Origin: Nematopogon swammerdamellus
Taxonomy: Eukaryota > Arthropoda > Insecta > Lepidoptera > Adelidae
Assembly (NCBI GenBank): GCA_946902875.1
Contig: OX336349.1
Location: 11,803,891-11,867,890, forward strand
Reading direction: 5' to 3'
DNA length: 64,000 nt
The notes under the pieces are model-generated. The model did no database searches, had not been told where the DNA came from, and saw only the letters and a program-made list of their open reading frames with translations. The translations under genes were made by a program, and so were the position numbers. Positions 21,231 to 31,877 of this stretch are shown one piece after another; the first letter of the stretch is position 1; each line of letters begins with the position of its first letter.

Positions 21231-21920
21231 TCTTTAAATTGTTGTGTTTGCTCGCATGAAATATTGTTATTTTCGTTGTTTTTAATTTGGTTCTTAGGTC
21301 CTCATTATTTATTTTTAATTCTTATTAGATATTTCACACTTTTCAACTTGCCAAAATGAGTGTATGTAATATTTGATATAGATTCACAATCAACAAAAGA
21401 AAGGTTATCAAACAACGGTATGGGGTTTCCCTTCTATTCGATTCCGAATTCCGTCCCAAATATTTTGTTTTGTTTTCCTATTCAAATCTACAAATTACCT
21501 ACAAAGATTTGAATAGCCATTCAATACCATTTATAATAATGCTTTATTAGACTGTATAAATGAATCCTCTAAAGCTGAGCTCGACAATAAATATGCAATA
21601 ACTAGATGCCGCCTTGCATACCTAGGTACTATCTATCACTTTCAGCATTTGTAGATAAGTTGATGTGATAATCGTGGCATAGTAAGATGGAGGCGGGTTG
21701 GGCGCATGCGCGCGGGGCCATATTTCAGGGCACAGTCACCTTCCTAGGTGGTCTGAGCTGAGAACAAACAAATATCAAGTTAAGCCTCGCGACCGGTGAT
21801 CGCATCGTGCTTGCTTACATTATGTACCTTACTAGAATGATTTTTTACTTAAATTAAATTTACTTTGTTAACAAGTCAAAAATGCGTTTTAAGTAACCTA
21901 TTATGGTATCTGTGTGTGTA
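21231..21920. other. No gene recognised
   Basis: AT-rich DNA without repeats shared elsewhere in the window. Confidence 0.35.
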
Positions 21921-22220
21921 TACAGGGTCGGTTCGATCGGATTTGCTTACCATCACGGGATTTCTCGCTGAATGAACTTCATAAAAACTCAGTAATTAAT
22001 ATTTTTTCTAAGACTCGTATTTTTCGAGATAATCGCCATTAAAAGGCCAGTTTATGATGTTGGACCTGGTTTTGGCGACAATTTCCTAACTTATATAATC
22101 TCGAATATCTCGAAAAATATGAGTAGGTACTAGAAGAAAATGCTACTGAGCTTTTTTGGAGCTTATTCGGTGAGGAATCCTGTAGTGGTAAGCAAATCCG
22201 GTGGAACGCGGTACTATGTA
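21921..22220. mobile_element. 300 bp foldback element with ~95-110 bp arms
   Basis: The left arm starts TACAGGGTCGGTTCGATCGG and continues ATTTGCTTACC. The right arm is the inverse, ending GGTAAGCAAATCCGGTGGAA and TACTATGTA. Further matched pairs are ATTTTTCGAGATA / TATCTCGAAAAAT and AACTCAGTA / TACTGAGCT. TA lies at both outer borders, which would fit a Tc1/mariner-type non-autonomous element. The arms have diverged noticeably. It is non-coding. Confidence 0.7.
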
Positions 22221-22340
22221 TAACTGTGCTTAGGTAAGGTTGTTTTATTTTAGGGTAGGCTCCATACACTAGTCCTTCTTGCTTTATTTTTTTATCGTTG
22301 CTGTTCAACTTTTTGATAAATCTCAACTTTTCAAGTACAT

Positions 22341-22587
22341 TTGTAGGTCCATTCCCTTGTTATCTTACTAGGTGGTTGGTTTTAACCCGTTCGGGTTGAT
22401 ACCGCCACACTGAATGAAAGGTAGGTCGAAGCGGCTATGTAAATATTTAGTATTTTCCGTCGACCTCAGTGTAGTAGGCACGACCTAACGGAAGCACTGA
22501 CATGGCACCTAGTTCACCAAGGTATCGATTGCGGGTTCGTAGGTGAACTAATCAAACATGTCACTTTCCATAAAAAAACTACATTTG
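22341..22587 (+). mobile_element. SINE-5S, body and tail
   Basis: TGTAGGTCCATTCCC, the shared body TAGGTGGTTGGTTTTAACCC, ACCGCCACACTGAATG and the tail GCACTGACATGGCACCTAG, ending TTTCCATAAAAAAAC. The head is missing. Confidence 0.7.
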
Positions 22588-22656
22588 GATGCAAGAAGAC
22601 AGACAGACGGGGTGGGCTTAGTATTAGGCTTCCGTATGTATACGGAACGCTAAAAA
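22588..22656 (+). repeat. Rep-D 3' fragment
   Basis: GACAGACAGACGGGGTGG, GGCTTCCGTATGTATACGG and AACGCTAAAAA are the end motifs of the Rep-D family (see 48519-48941). Confidence 0.5.
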
Positions 22657-24645
22657 CGATCTCAATGCTTTCTATTACTTATCCTTCATCCCCGTAACTG
22701 ATTATTTTTTTGCAAATAAAATGTACAGACATGCCAATTTTACAATTTTATTAAATGTATTATGTTGATGTCAGGATGAGTAGTGCCATATAGTAGGTGG
22801 AGTGTGGTCCCACGGGTGCGCCGCGCGGCGCAGGCTTCGCCTCAGGCTGCGCGGCCGGGCGGGGGAGGGAGGCGGCGCGGGCGGTGGGAAGAGCAGCCTC
22901 CTCTGGCAGCCAGGCGGAGGAATGCCACGTCTCGACCGTCTGCTGCAGGACGAGGCACAATCGCATCTTAAAACTGAAGATGCCGTCGAACAACTTTGTC
23001 ACAGTTATTGGGCTCGCTTACTCGTGAGTTGGTATTTGAGTCTCTTACTCATTTGAGGGGTCAATATTTTATATAATTTAATTTTTTTGATGTTATTCAT
23101 CTTTTCAGGTATTGAGTTTGATTTGAGGATTAGGGATTGAATAAAAAAATGATAATTTTATTTCAAAACATTTATAATTTTGTTGCTCGCACTTCAGTGG
23201 CGTAAATTTATTTATTTTATTAAAATATTCATACAATTAAAAAAGTAATGTAAAACAAAAAAAGTAATGTGTGGTAAACATACCACATTAGCCGAATTCG
23301 AATTGTATCTGTTATTTATTTATTTATTTATTCTCTTTATTAACACCGTCAGGTTTAGAGTACATTTTAGGTATACATTTTTCACATTTTGACAGTTGCA
23401 TACACACACTAATCTTAAATCCTCACTATTAATACATTAACAATTTATAACTTTTAATAAGTAAGTTTTTTTCTGTTTATTGCCGTATTTATGTTTTATC
23501 TATCACAGTTGTGCTATAAGTAGATTGTTTTTTGTACAGTCAGTAAAAAAATTATCATTTTAAAGTCATACAATATAAGAATAAAAATAAAAATTCATTA
23601 TAATATTAAATTAAGTCAGATAAAATACAATTTAAATAGTTTTCAACACAGAATAATATTTCAGATATAATTAATATTACAGTAATTCAATTAGGAATGT
23701 TGTCAAAAATGTAAAATTAAATTAAATTAAGTAATATAGGAATGTAAGAAATATATAAAAAACAACATCACACATAAAACATACAACAGATTCATTTAAT
23801 CAATCGTCAAAATATTCTTTCAGGGTATAAAATGATTTGCTACTTAAAAAGTACCTTAATTCGTTCTCAAATTTTTAGTTACTTTTAGCAAAAATGAATA
23901 CGGTAAGCTGAGCAGCAGTGCAATACTAAATTTTTAACCATCATGGTTTCACAGTGTTAAAATTTTTTTTCTATTCTAGCTACACTCTATTACAAGCTAC
24001 AGATGATACAGAGCTCTATGTCTTCATACTTTGTTCATTGATTTATCGACTGTAGACGTGATAACATCGCCCGTGTTACCACACGCAGTCACGTGTTACA
24101 ACGTCTTACTGCGTGTTGCTGCATGCTGCGGCGGCGCGGCGGCGGCCACACTGCACTGAAACTAGATGCAGCTAGATATTACGAAGGGAGATGGATGGAC
24201 GTTTATGCCCGAGCTACGCACGTTTCTAATACTACATGACAGTTTTCTATGGAACGTGACCTGCTATACCCAATAATGTCAGTTTCCTTCGGAACGAAAT
24301 ACTACCTATTTACTTACATTTCTTATGAATGAGTGGTAGTATATTATTCGGATTATCATTTCATTCATATGAACTGGTGCTCTATTATTGGGATATCAAT
24401 TTCACATGAATAAGTGGTGCTCTATTATTCGGATTTTCTTTGAAGGGGATTTCATGTAAAGTTGGGTCTATTTCACCACCTTCGACTAAAATATATTTGC
24501 CGGCACAGACTAGGTAGCAATCAGTTTGTCGTTTAACTTTAGTCAAATCTACAAATTGACGAAAGGTGACGAAACGTCACCAGTTGAAAGTAGTTAATAG
24601 GTTCATTTCTTTTTTGCAAAGCTTTTTTTAAGTCATTGGTTTTTT
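22657..24645. other. No gene; GC-rich patch, TTTA microsatellite, AT-rich remainder
   Basis: The GC-rich patch at 22805-22920 opens several frames in both strands with no domain. A TTTA run (23314-23336) followed by TCTTTATTAACACCGTC may be the reverse of a LINE tail, but no coding part follows. Another GC patch is at 24120-24150. Confidence 0.4.
24325..24450 (+). repeat. Imperfect minisatellite, three ~37-44 bp units
   Basis: Each unit holds ATGAA(T/C)..GTGGT, then TATTATTCGGAT and TTTCA. Units start at about 24325, 24369 and 24406. Confidence 0.6.
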
Positions 24646-25141
24646 TAACTTTTTTATGTAATCCGCTATGGGTGGCTGAGTCGGAGGAGATTTTTTTTTT
24701 ATGGAAACTGACACGGTTGGCTACATCACCTACAACGTCCGTGATGTCAGCCCATAACACCGGGTGAACTAGGTGCCATGTTAGTGCTTCCCCCTTTGAT
24801 CGTGCTGGCTACACTGAACTGGTCGGAAAACACAAACTATTTACATAGCCGTTTGGACCGACGTTTCATTCAGTGCGGTGGTTCCAACCCGGGTGGGTTA
24901 AACCCTACCACCAAGTAAGATTAGGAGGGAAGGGACCTACAGTTTTACGAGGAATCCGAACCTCGGTCAGCCTCCAACGGTCAGCGGTCACCCATCCAAG
25001 TACTGACCGCACCCAGCGTTGCTTAACATTCAATAGCGACAGTTGACTGTCTGCACCACTGAGCTATCGAGGCTGACTACGCATGAGATAAATCACATGC
25101 TCCGATCAGCCAATATAACCTCCGAGAAGGTAGGCGCCACA
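24646..25141 (-). mobile_element. SINE-L copy split by a SINE-5S insertion
   Basis: Left part 24646-24690: the tail ATGTAATCCGCTATGGGTGG, then CTGAGTCGGAGGAGA. Right part 25077-25141: ATCACATGCTCCGATCAGCC, then AATATAACCTCCGAGAAGG. Together they give the SINE-L tail module in order, with 24691-25076 inserted between. Confidence 0.75.
24691..25076 (-). mobile_element. SINE-5S, near full length, with 5S rRNA-like head
   Basis: The minus strand starts at 25076 with GCCTCGATAGCTCAGTGGTG (tRNA-like A box). A 5S-like stretch lies at 24984-25026: TTAAGCAACGCTG.., then GTACTTGGATGGGTGACCGC. A spacer and GAGGTTCGGATTCC (B box-like) follow. The body shared with SINE-L is AGGTGGTAGGGTTTAACCC, and the tail ends in an A-run. 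Family knowledge suggests Pol III transcription, driven by either promoter type. Confidence 0.85.
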
Positions 25142-25150
25142 CCGCAGTAT

Positions 25151-25244
25151 CGGCACGACAACCGTCCAGTTCAGTGTAGTCAGCACGACAACCGTCCAGT
25201 TCAATGTGGTCGGCACGCACGACTACCGACCAGTTCAGTGTAGT
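25151..25244 (+). repeat. Three tandem ~30 bp units
   Basis: Unit core CGGCACGACAACCGTCCAGT and TCAGTGTAGT, at 25151, 25181 and 25211. The third unit has a 4 bp insertion. The core resembles the 'CAGTTCAGTGTAG' part of the SINE-5S body, from which it may have been amplified. Confidence 0.7.
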
Positions 25245-25255
25245 CGGTTCGATAA

Positions 25256-26090
25256 GTGAAATACTGTCGTGGTGCCTAGTTGCTCAAGGAACAAAGTGTC
25301 GTGAACTGTGTTACGGAATGTTCCATGCCTCTAAAGAAGGTTTTACTGCAAACTCATTCATTTACATTGACATCGTTAGACACCTTGTGGGTGGTTCGCC
25401 CCACATGTCGCGTTTACTATAAAAAAAAAATTTTAATGAGGGCTGCCTCATTCGCAACGCAGTAGCACTGTATCTTCAATCTACGTCCGCAACGAGTAGC
25501 GATGGCCAGACTCTAACTTGGAATAGCATATAAATACGATTATATATAGAATACATAGTTATTTTTAGTTGAATATGGAATATATTATTAGCTCTGGCAC
25601 TGTCAAACAAGAAAACAACGCAAGTGGAGTCAGGTAAGTATGTAGTTTTAAATAAAACGTTTGAGTTGATAGAACTTCACATAATATATAATCACAACTC
25701 ACCCTCAACCCCCAATATAGTAATACAAGACAGAAAAAACATTTAACAACATTTAGTATAGGTATGTACAAAAAGAAAAGTACATTATGAAAATATTTCA
25801 CAATACAATGATTTTCCTTGTACTTCAATAATTCTACTCATTCATTTATACGAAGTACTTCATTTCGACATTAATTGAATCTGTTGAGTTGAATTTGAAT
25901 TTCCGATTGTCCAGTTGTCTGCTCATTTAGGTGAATTATTAGTAATTCTAGAATTCTTGCTGAGGTTTGAGGCTGAGGCCAGATCAGCAGCTCAGTGCAT
26001 CAAAATAAAAAATTCAGTTCCTAGGCACAAATCGAATTACCTATTACAAATTAGTTTTACAGAATCATTTCCCCATTATACAAGAGATAA
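25256..26090. other. No gene; presumed 3' flank of the F-box gene
   Basis: No canonical AATAAA was seen on the minus strand in the first ~500 bp after the F-box stop codon, so the transcript end is undefined. The remainder is AT-rich. Confidence 0.4.
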
Positions 26091-27959
26091 TTAATATTTT
26101 TCTAGCTCACATGGAGGAAATATTAGATTTACATTTATGGATCTGTATACTGAGTCTGAAAAAAATACATCAATATAAGGATTAAGATTATTTTCATTTA
26201 CATAAGAATATTTAGCACGGCGAGGCCGATGATGAAATTTAATATAGATATTTCTTTCATTTAAAGCCTCTTCCAGTTGTTGTTGCTGTTTTCGAGCATA
26301 CGCTGAAGCTTTAGAAGAACTAAAAGTTGTAAACAGATTGAAGCTATACAGACAAGAGCATGTCGTTATAAAATGAAGAAAACATTCAGTCGGCACGTTC
26401 ACTGCGCCGCTGCTGCTTGCCAAGTCTGAGATGTGCACATTCTGCAAGGTTTTGCACGTAGAGAGCGATTCATAAAGCTGAGTGTTATTTATTCCCATTT
26501 CACATATTCTGAGGTTTATTAAGGATTTAGATAAGTTGATAGTGTTGCTGAGAAGTCCGATGCATTCGGTCTCATCATTATTGACATTCAGGGTTTTAAG
26601 CTTTAAGCATTCTTGAAATATAGTTTTGAAAAAGTCTTGATCTAATAATGGAACATTGTCCAGGTGTAAAAACGTTATGTTTTTCATTTGTCTTGTTGTT
26701 GGGTGAAAAGAAATGGGTCCAGTATAGAGCTGCTCGCAAGCACAGAACCGCCTCAGTGTCAACTGAAGTTCTTTGTCAGCTTGGACAAACCTGTCGATAT
26801 GGATCCATAGCGTGTCGAATTTAGATTGACTTCTTATTAGTGGTACAGATCTAGGTTCTCCTACTTCGCATTCTCGTTCAAAAGTACAAGTACTGATACA
26901 GTAAGAGTTGCTGAAATGCTGCTTATAATGTTCTAAACTGCAATCAGTTCTAAGGCAAATATAATGAGCGACTTTGTTTTCTAATTCTCTGAGAACTTTG
27001 TCACAGAAATCCTGGTTGTGGTTAGCGATATCATCGCTCCACATATACCAGCTCCACTTTGAGTTTAAATCTTCAGGAAATTGCGCGAGCACATCACAGC
27101 TCAACTTGCAGTCGCTGTTCTGGTAGTGGTTGTATAATTTGGGGGACATGAATATTTTAGGATATTTGTCATAGTCGCTGATAAAAATGTGTTCATAATT
27201 TTTTTTCGATAACCCATACATAGACGATTCTAACGGTTCCAAATTAAAATGAAATTTTAAAACTTTTGAAGAACTTTTTTTTTGAAAAGCTACTACGGAC
27301 ATGAACAGAAAAACTTCATTATCTAGGTGATTACAAGTGAATTGGAACTCCTTCAGTGTTTTTAATTTGAGTCGTTTCATATTGATTAAGAAGTACTGGT
27401 ACAAGGGGCTGTTCTTATCAATTGTGCTCAAAAAATGTATGCTTTCCATGTTTTGAAGCACTTCAAATGTTTTCTTAATCTGTAAACTAGTTTCTTTGGT
27501 CACATTGGATAATGCAAATAAAAAATCAGCGCATATATTTTTGAGGTTAGGGCACACTTTGTATACACGCGGAAGATCGAGCAGGTTCAGGTGAGTCCGG
27601 GAAACATCGAGGGTGGTTATGTTGTTCATTCGCTCGAGCGCGCGCACCAGCTTCGAGCTCGAGAGATCTGGCACGCAGCTTAAGTCGAGTTCCTTCACAC
27701 GGGACCCGAACGTGCAGAAAAACGGGAGACTTAATGAGTCAACCGTAGCGAGAGCGCCGTGACCCAGTCGGCACATCTGCAGCTGCGGCGTGTTGTATGC
27801 TGACATCAGTTCGTTTAGGCGGCGACACGTTCCATACATGTTCACCTGATCCGCCAGCTCTAGTCTCCTCAAGATCAGCAGAATTAGTTCATCGGGCAGC
27901 TGCAGGAGAGGCGACGTCTCTGGGATCGCGTCTGATGTTGCGCTCGCGGCTTCCGACAT
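26091..27959 (-). CDS. F-box / leucine-rich repeat protein, single exon
   Basis: An uninterrupted 622-residue ORF. The start is ATG 27959: the reading can be opened six codons earlier only at a TTG, directly preceded by an in-frame TAG, and GAG before the ATG gives a G at -3. Residues ~18-56 form an F-box (LLQLPDELILLILRRLELAD, then VNMYGTCRRLNEL). Leucine-rich segments follow at ~88-144 (VKELDLS, ITTLDVSRTHLNLLDLP, CPNLKNI) and at ~425-515 (ITFLHLDNV, LKTLNVN, LINLRI, LQNVHISDL), with a glutamine run near 558. F-box proteins bind SKP1 and bring substrates to an SCF ubiquitin ligase, with the LRR region usually binding the substrate; the target here is unknown. No signal peptide or membrane segment was seen. 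Lack of introns suggests either a naturally single-exon gene or an old retrocopy under selection, since 1.87 kb stays open. The orthologue is not recognised. Confidence 0.88.
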   Translation of the reverse strand: MSEAASATSDAIPETSPLLQLPDELILLILRRLELADQVNMYGTCRRLNELMSAYNTPQLQMCRLGHGALATVDSLSLPFFCTFGSRVKELDLSCVPDLSSSKLVRALERMNNITTLDVSRTHLNLLDLPRVYKVCPNLKNICADFLFALSNVTKETSLQIKKTFEVLQNMESIHFLSTIDKNSPLYQYFLINMKRLKLKTLKEFQFTCNHLDNEVFLFMSVVAFQKKSSSKVLKFHFNLEPLESSMYGLSKKNYEHIFISDYDKYPKIFMSPKLYNHYQNSDCKLSCDVLAQFPEDLNSKWSWYMWSDDIANHNQDFCDKVLRELENKVAHYICLRTDCSLEHYKQHFSNSYCISTCTFERECEVGEPRSVPLIRSQSKFDTLWIHIDRFVQADKELQLTLRRFCACEQLYTGPISFHPTTRQMKNITFLHLDNVPLLDQDFFKTIFQECLKLKTLNVNNDETECIGLLSNTINLSKSLINLRICEMGINNTQLYESLSTCKTLQNVHISDLASSSGAVNVPTECFLHFITTCSCLYSFNLFTTFSSSKASAYARKQQQQLEEALNERNIYIKFHHRPRRAKYSYVNENNLNPYIDVFFSDSVYRSINVNLIFPPCELEKY

Positions 27960-29130
27960 CTCCCACTCAACCGTCAACTACTCAAGCGAAAAAAAGCTTC
28001 TCTCCAGTTTCGCGAGACGCTGTGTCTGTGCGTTACGAATTCGATTCACAACATTACAGCTAGGGACACACGACCGACACGACAGCCGGCCAGACAGCGG
28101 ACAATATTTTTACTAAATAACATTTAAGTCGATTAAATAACACAATAATTTCAAATGAGTGATGTCAAAAGCGAGTTGAGTTTTGTGTTTAGTTTGACTT
28201 GACAAGTAACCTAACCTATTAGCAATAACTTTTTTGTTTGTGTTTTTTTTTCCCTTTTCCGAATAGGCAAAGGTCATTTATCAATCATATAGCCTGTTCT
28301 CAATCATATAGTTTTTCTCGTAATCGCGAGAAAGGGAAAAATAATGTTGACTACCAGAGCGCCAAACACAAGCGCGCAGCCGCCATATTATTAATAGGTA
28401 GGTACTGTATTTTATTTATTTCGTTATTATGATAGGCCAAGACCATTTAATTATTATCTATGGATCATACGGCTTTGTAGTCGTACGTAAGTTCAATGTA
28501 AGTATACTTTTTTGATTTAGTAAGCCCAAATAAAGAGAACTTCTTTTTCCACCTGTTTTTACATTTATATAGTTTTTATTTGAAGTGCTATCGTGAGCAT
28601 TGTCTCACAAAATGTCCTCTTCACGCCAGCCAGATTTACCAACAGATTTGTTAACATCGAATTTTCATACTTAGGTACCCTTGTAATTTGAAATTTGAAA
28701 TTGGGCGCGAATGTTCCGGGGGCGGATAATTCTTAGTTAGTGATAGAGTGGATGCGAAGAGGTTCTACGTATGTGTGTCCACTTTGACATGACATGAAAG
28801 GCTGCATCGCGGCGTTTTCCTCCATTATCATATCGGGGCTCAAGTGCGGCACGTGCGTGAATTACGACTGATGCCTTGTAATATAAGGCTATAGCGAAGG
28901 ATATGACGCCGCGCGGAGTGGCGCGCCGTTCACAATGCGTCTGCGTCGCCGCGCCGCCGCGCCGCCGCTGCGCCGCCGCCGCCACGCGCGCCGGCAACGC
29001 TGCGAACGCAGTGCTGTGTCGTCTGTCGTAGACTGAGCCATTATTTTATCAGATTTCATCACTGAAGCGTTCGATTATTTTTGGGTATTGCGGTATGCAT
29101 GGCTAAGTCAGAGGGAAAGAGCACAGTTTT
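27960..29130. other. Upstream flank of the F-box gene; GC-rich patch
   Basis: 27960-28150 would hold the promoter and 5' UTR of the F-box gene. No clear TATA box or initiator was identified. A GC-rich, GCCGCC-type patch lies at 28915-28995 with multi-frame openness and no domain. Confidence 0.4.
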
Positions 29131-29457
29131 TTTGGTTTCCGTATCCCGTATGGAAGCCTATTACTAAGCCTACGCCGTCTGTCTGTCTGTCCGTCCGTCC
29201 GTCCGTCCGTCCGTCCATCCGTCCGTCTGTTCGTCCATCCGTCCGTCTGTCCGAGGGCTGTATCTCTTGAACCGTAATATGTAGCCCGTTGAAATTTTCA
29301 CAGAATATTTGTTATTATGGCGGATATAACAATAAATAATAAAAAATTGAAAAAGTAAAAAATTAAGGGGGGATCTCATACAAGAAACGTGTTTTTTTCA
29401 ATGTTTTTTTTGTGGTGCGGAAACCTCGGTGCGCGAGTCCGACTCGCACTTGGCCGG
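29131..29457 (-). repeat. Rep-D dispersed repeat, with CCGT microsatellite
   Basis: Minus strand: AAAACCGGCCAAGTGCGAGT and CGGACTCGCGCACCGAGGTT at one end, and CGTACGGGATACGGAAACC-like motifs at the other. A degenerate CCGT run is at 29176-29252. This is a very common lepidopteran repeat with inverted AGGTTTCCG/CGGAAACCT ends. Its class is uncertain. Confidence 0.65.
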
Positions 29458-29716
29458 TTTTTTTTATTTAATCCGGTATGGGTGGCTGAATCGGAGGGGC
29501 CAAAACACATGCTCCGATAATCCAATATCACCTCCGAGAAGGTAGGTGCCATACCGGAGACTTCCCTTTGGATTGCTGGCTATACTGAACTAGAAGAGAA
29601 CACAACCGAGGCTGCTACGCGGCCATATTACATTCAGTACGGTTGTACCAAACCAGTCGGCTACAATTTGAGCCTACCACCTAAGTAAGGAGCAAGGAAA
29701 GGGACCTATAGTCCGG
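29458..29716 (-). mobile_element. SINE-L, body and tail
   Basis: A T-run, then TTTAATCCGGTATGGGTGG, TCACCTCCGAGAAGGTAGG and CTACAATTTGAGCCTACCAC. The tRNA-like head is missing. Confidence 0.75.
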
Positions 29717-29756
29717 ACTTAGGACCTATACCGGTTCCGAACGGTTAAGCAACTTC

Positions 29757-29849
29757 GACCAGCCAATATCACCTCCGATGCCATGCCATTCCGGAAACGT
29801 CCTTTATGGGTTGCTGGCAATACTGGACTAGAGGAGAACACAGCCGACA
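29757..29849 (-). mobile_element. SINE-L body fragment
   Basis: GACCAGCCAATATCACCTCC, then ACTGGACTAGAGGAGAACAC: a second partial copy, same orientation as the one just upstream, with a small deletion. Confidence 0.6.
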
Positions 29850-30239
29850 AGATTCCAAGTCTACATATCCGCTTGAAGTGCCGCGGAAAAACATCAAGCG
29901 AACATCGGCCCGAACGACAAGCATAATGCCAATATTACGTATGACGCAGCACGAGTGAAGACTTGAGTGTGTGTACCGCGAGCGGTCTGCTGGACAGATT
30001 TATAGCAATCGGGCGGCGACCACCTGCTATTAATGTATTCTAATGATTGATCATTGACTATTGTCATTCTAGTTTTTTGTTACATCATTTTAACATAGTA
30101 ACTTTTTAAAGAAAATTATTAATGATACGAGCAGTTTATGAATTTTGAAGAGAATTACGTGCATATACTTACTTGTAGGTAAGTACATGACAAATACATG
30201 AAGAATTTTCTAAAATATGTATCTAGCTAGACAGACAAA
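29850..30239. other. No gene recognised
   Basis: Mixed DNA without ORF or repeat partner. Confidence 0.35.
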
Positions 30240-30700
30240 CATACTTACCACACGCTGTATCCCGACAATCGTGGTAAGCAGAGTAGTCGATGTTGTGTTG
30301 CAATAACTCTGGTCAATTATAGGACAAGATAAATATCAATCAGCAAGTAAGACGCGAAGACTCACCTGCCACATGACTCAGTGGAAGGACCGAGCCAAGG
30401 TGAGAGGTGGCTAGCCTGTCGCCCTTACGCACGGCATCTTGTACCCTTTAACGATATGCACGTTGAGAAATCCAGTAAAACAAGGTGAAAAATATTTATT
30501 CTTATAAACACAAAAATATAACAACAGTCAAACAATAATAATGTAATCTATTGTAGTGTTTTATTTACATTTTTAGGCGTTCTGCCCCTTAAACTAGCCC
30601 ACAGGCTGTACTATAAGAGGCAGCGCTTCCATTGTTACATCAGTAGGGCTATTCTTTTATTTTAAGTACTGACCCCACACTGCACGGTACGCCGAGTCCA
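30240..30700 (-). repeat. Rep-B copy interrupted by a LINE end
   Basis: Plus-strand view: CTGTATCCCGACAATCGTGG, GAGTAGTCGATGTTGTGTTG and GAGCCAAGGTGAGAGGTGGC up to about 30477. The head resumes at 30644 with GGGCTATTCTTTTATTTTAA and GACCCCACACTGCACGGTAC. The foreign 166 bp in between is listed separately. Confidence 0.65.
30478..30643 (-). mobile_element. LINE 3' UTR fragment inserted in Rep-B
   Basis: It shares TTAAACTAGCCCACAGGCTG and TACTATAAGAGGCAG with 49495-49592 (CTAAACTAGCTTCATGGCTG). CAGTA occurs at both junctions (about 30472 and 30640), a possible target duplication. No coding part is present. Confidence 0.5.
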
Positions 30701-31525
30701 CACTGTCCAATGCCCATTGTTTATCCGTCACTCTGGCGGAGGAATACACCGTGGCTAGACCCTTTACATACATAATACACTCACAAAGCTAATGCGATTT
30801 CATGTACAAGACTGAAAGAAATTGCGTTCTGCATTAAGTCCACCTCGTGTAGCAGAACGGAAACATACATAGCTACATTGCTACATACAAAATTCTGAGC
30901 GAATCCACTAAATTACACGCTCGTTGTATTAACATATTTATAGCCGCTTCCATCAGAGTGAATAAAAATTGTAATGTTATCGTTGGCCGCGCGGACAAGC
31001 CGCGATTGTTTATCGCTTGAACGGACATAATGCAATTTTGGAAACGCTCCTTTTTGTCACTTTTGTTTTTAGTTGGAATTAATGTGGTAGACATTGTTGG
31101 GATCGCAAGGTGATGTGACGCAAAGGTGGAATATAGCTCGTGAGTGGAATTCGTCATTTGTAAGGTTGGCGATAGGTTACATATTTGTTTTATGGAAAGC
31201 GCGACATGCGACATCGTTATACCTACAAGTAGGTAACCAACGCTGCCTATGGACGTTATGTGATGCTTGACAGGAGTCTTTTCACGCCCATTTAACATAG
31301 ATATTGGTATAAAAAGGCATTGCTATGAACTAATCGAAAATGTAGTATTTTTCGTTAAGTTCAGTTTTACATTGATTGATTGATTAATTGCCGCGTGACG
31401 GACGATCTTGCCAAATGGTAACACCTTCTTCTGAGCTGATGTCCTACTTGGCAGTTGGCAGTGTAATATTCTTAGGAGGAGCGCTTTGCCGTGATGCAAA
31501 CAAGTGTAATCTATCTTCTAATGTA
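30701..31525. other. No gene recognised
   Basis: A 141-codon minus-strand frame (30873-31298) has no recognisable domain and an unremarkable composition. It is left uncalled. Confidence 0.35.
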
Positions 31526-31877
31526 AGAGTGTAATGTGCTGAAATAATAGAGCAAAGCAGCAACAAAATAATAATATTTATCTCTATTTTGTCTATATCT
31601 ATCTTCTATATGTCTATCTCTATCTTCTATATGTCTATCTCTATCTTCTCTATCTCTATCTTCTATATATCTATCTACACTATCTATGTAAGTGTAGTGT
31701 GAGAGTGTAATGTGAGAGTGTAATGTGCTGAAATAATAGAGCAAAGCAGCAACAAAATAATAATATTTATCTCTATCTTGTCTATATCTATCTTCTATAT
31801 GTCTATCTCTATCTTCTATATGTCTATCTCTATCTTCTCTATCTCTATCTTCTATATATCTATCTACACTATCTCTA
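31526..31877 (+). repeat. Tandem duplication, 176 bp period
   Basis: AGAGTGTAATGTGCTGAAAT begins each copy (31526 and 31702). Both continue through AGAGCAAAGCAGCAACAAAA into the same CTATCT microsatellite, with only a few differences. Confidence 0.8.

Noticed and set aside
24984..25026. Genuine 5S rRNA gene
   Set aside because: Only the central ~43 nt resemble 5S rRNA and they are embedded in a repeated SINE.
29735..29765. TTAAGCAAC next to CGGTTCCGAACGG as another 5S piece
   Set aside because: Too short and in opposite orientation to the SINE-L copies around it; probably chance.
30873..31298. 141-codon minus-strand open frame
   Set aside because: No recognisable domain or motif; consistent with chance openness.
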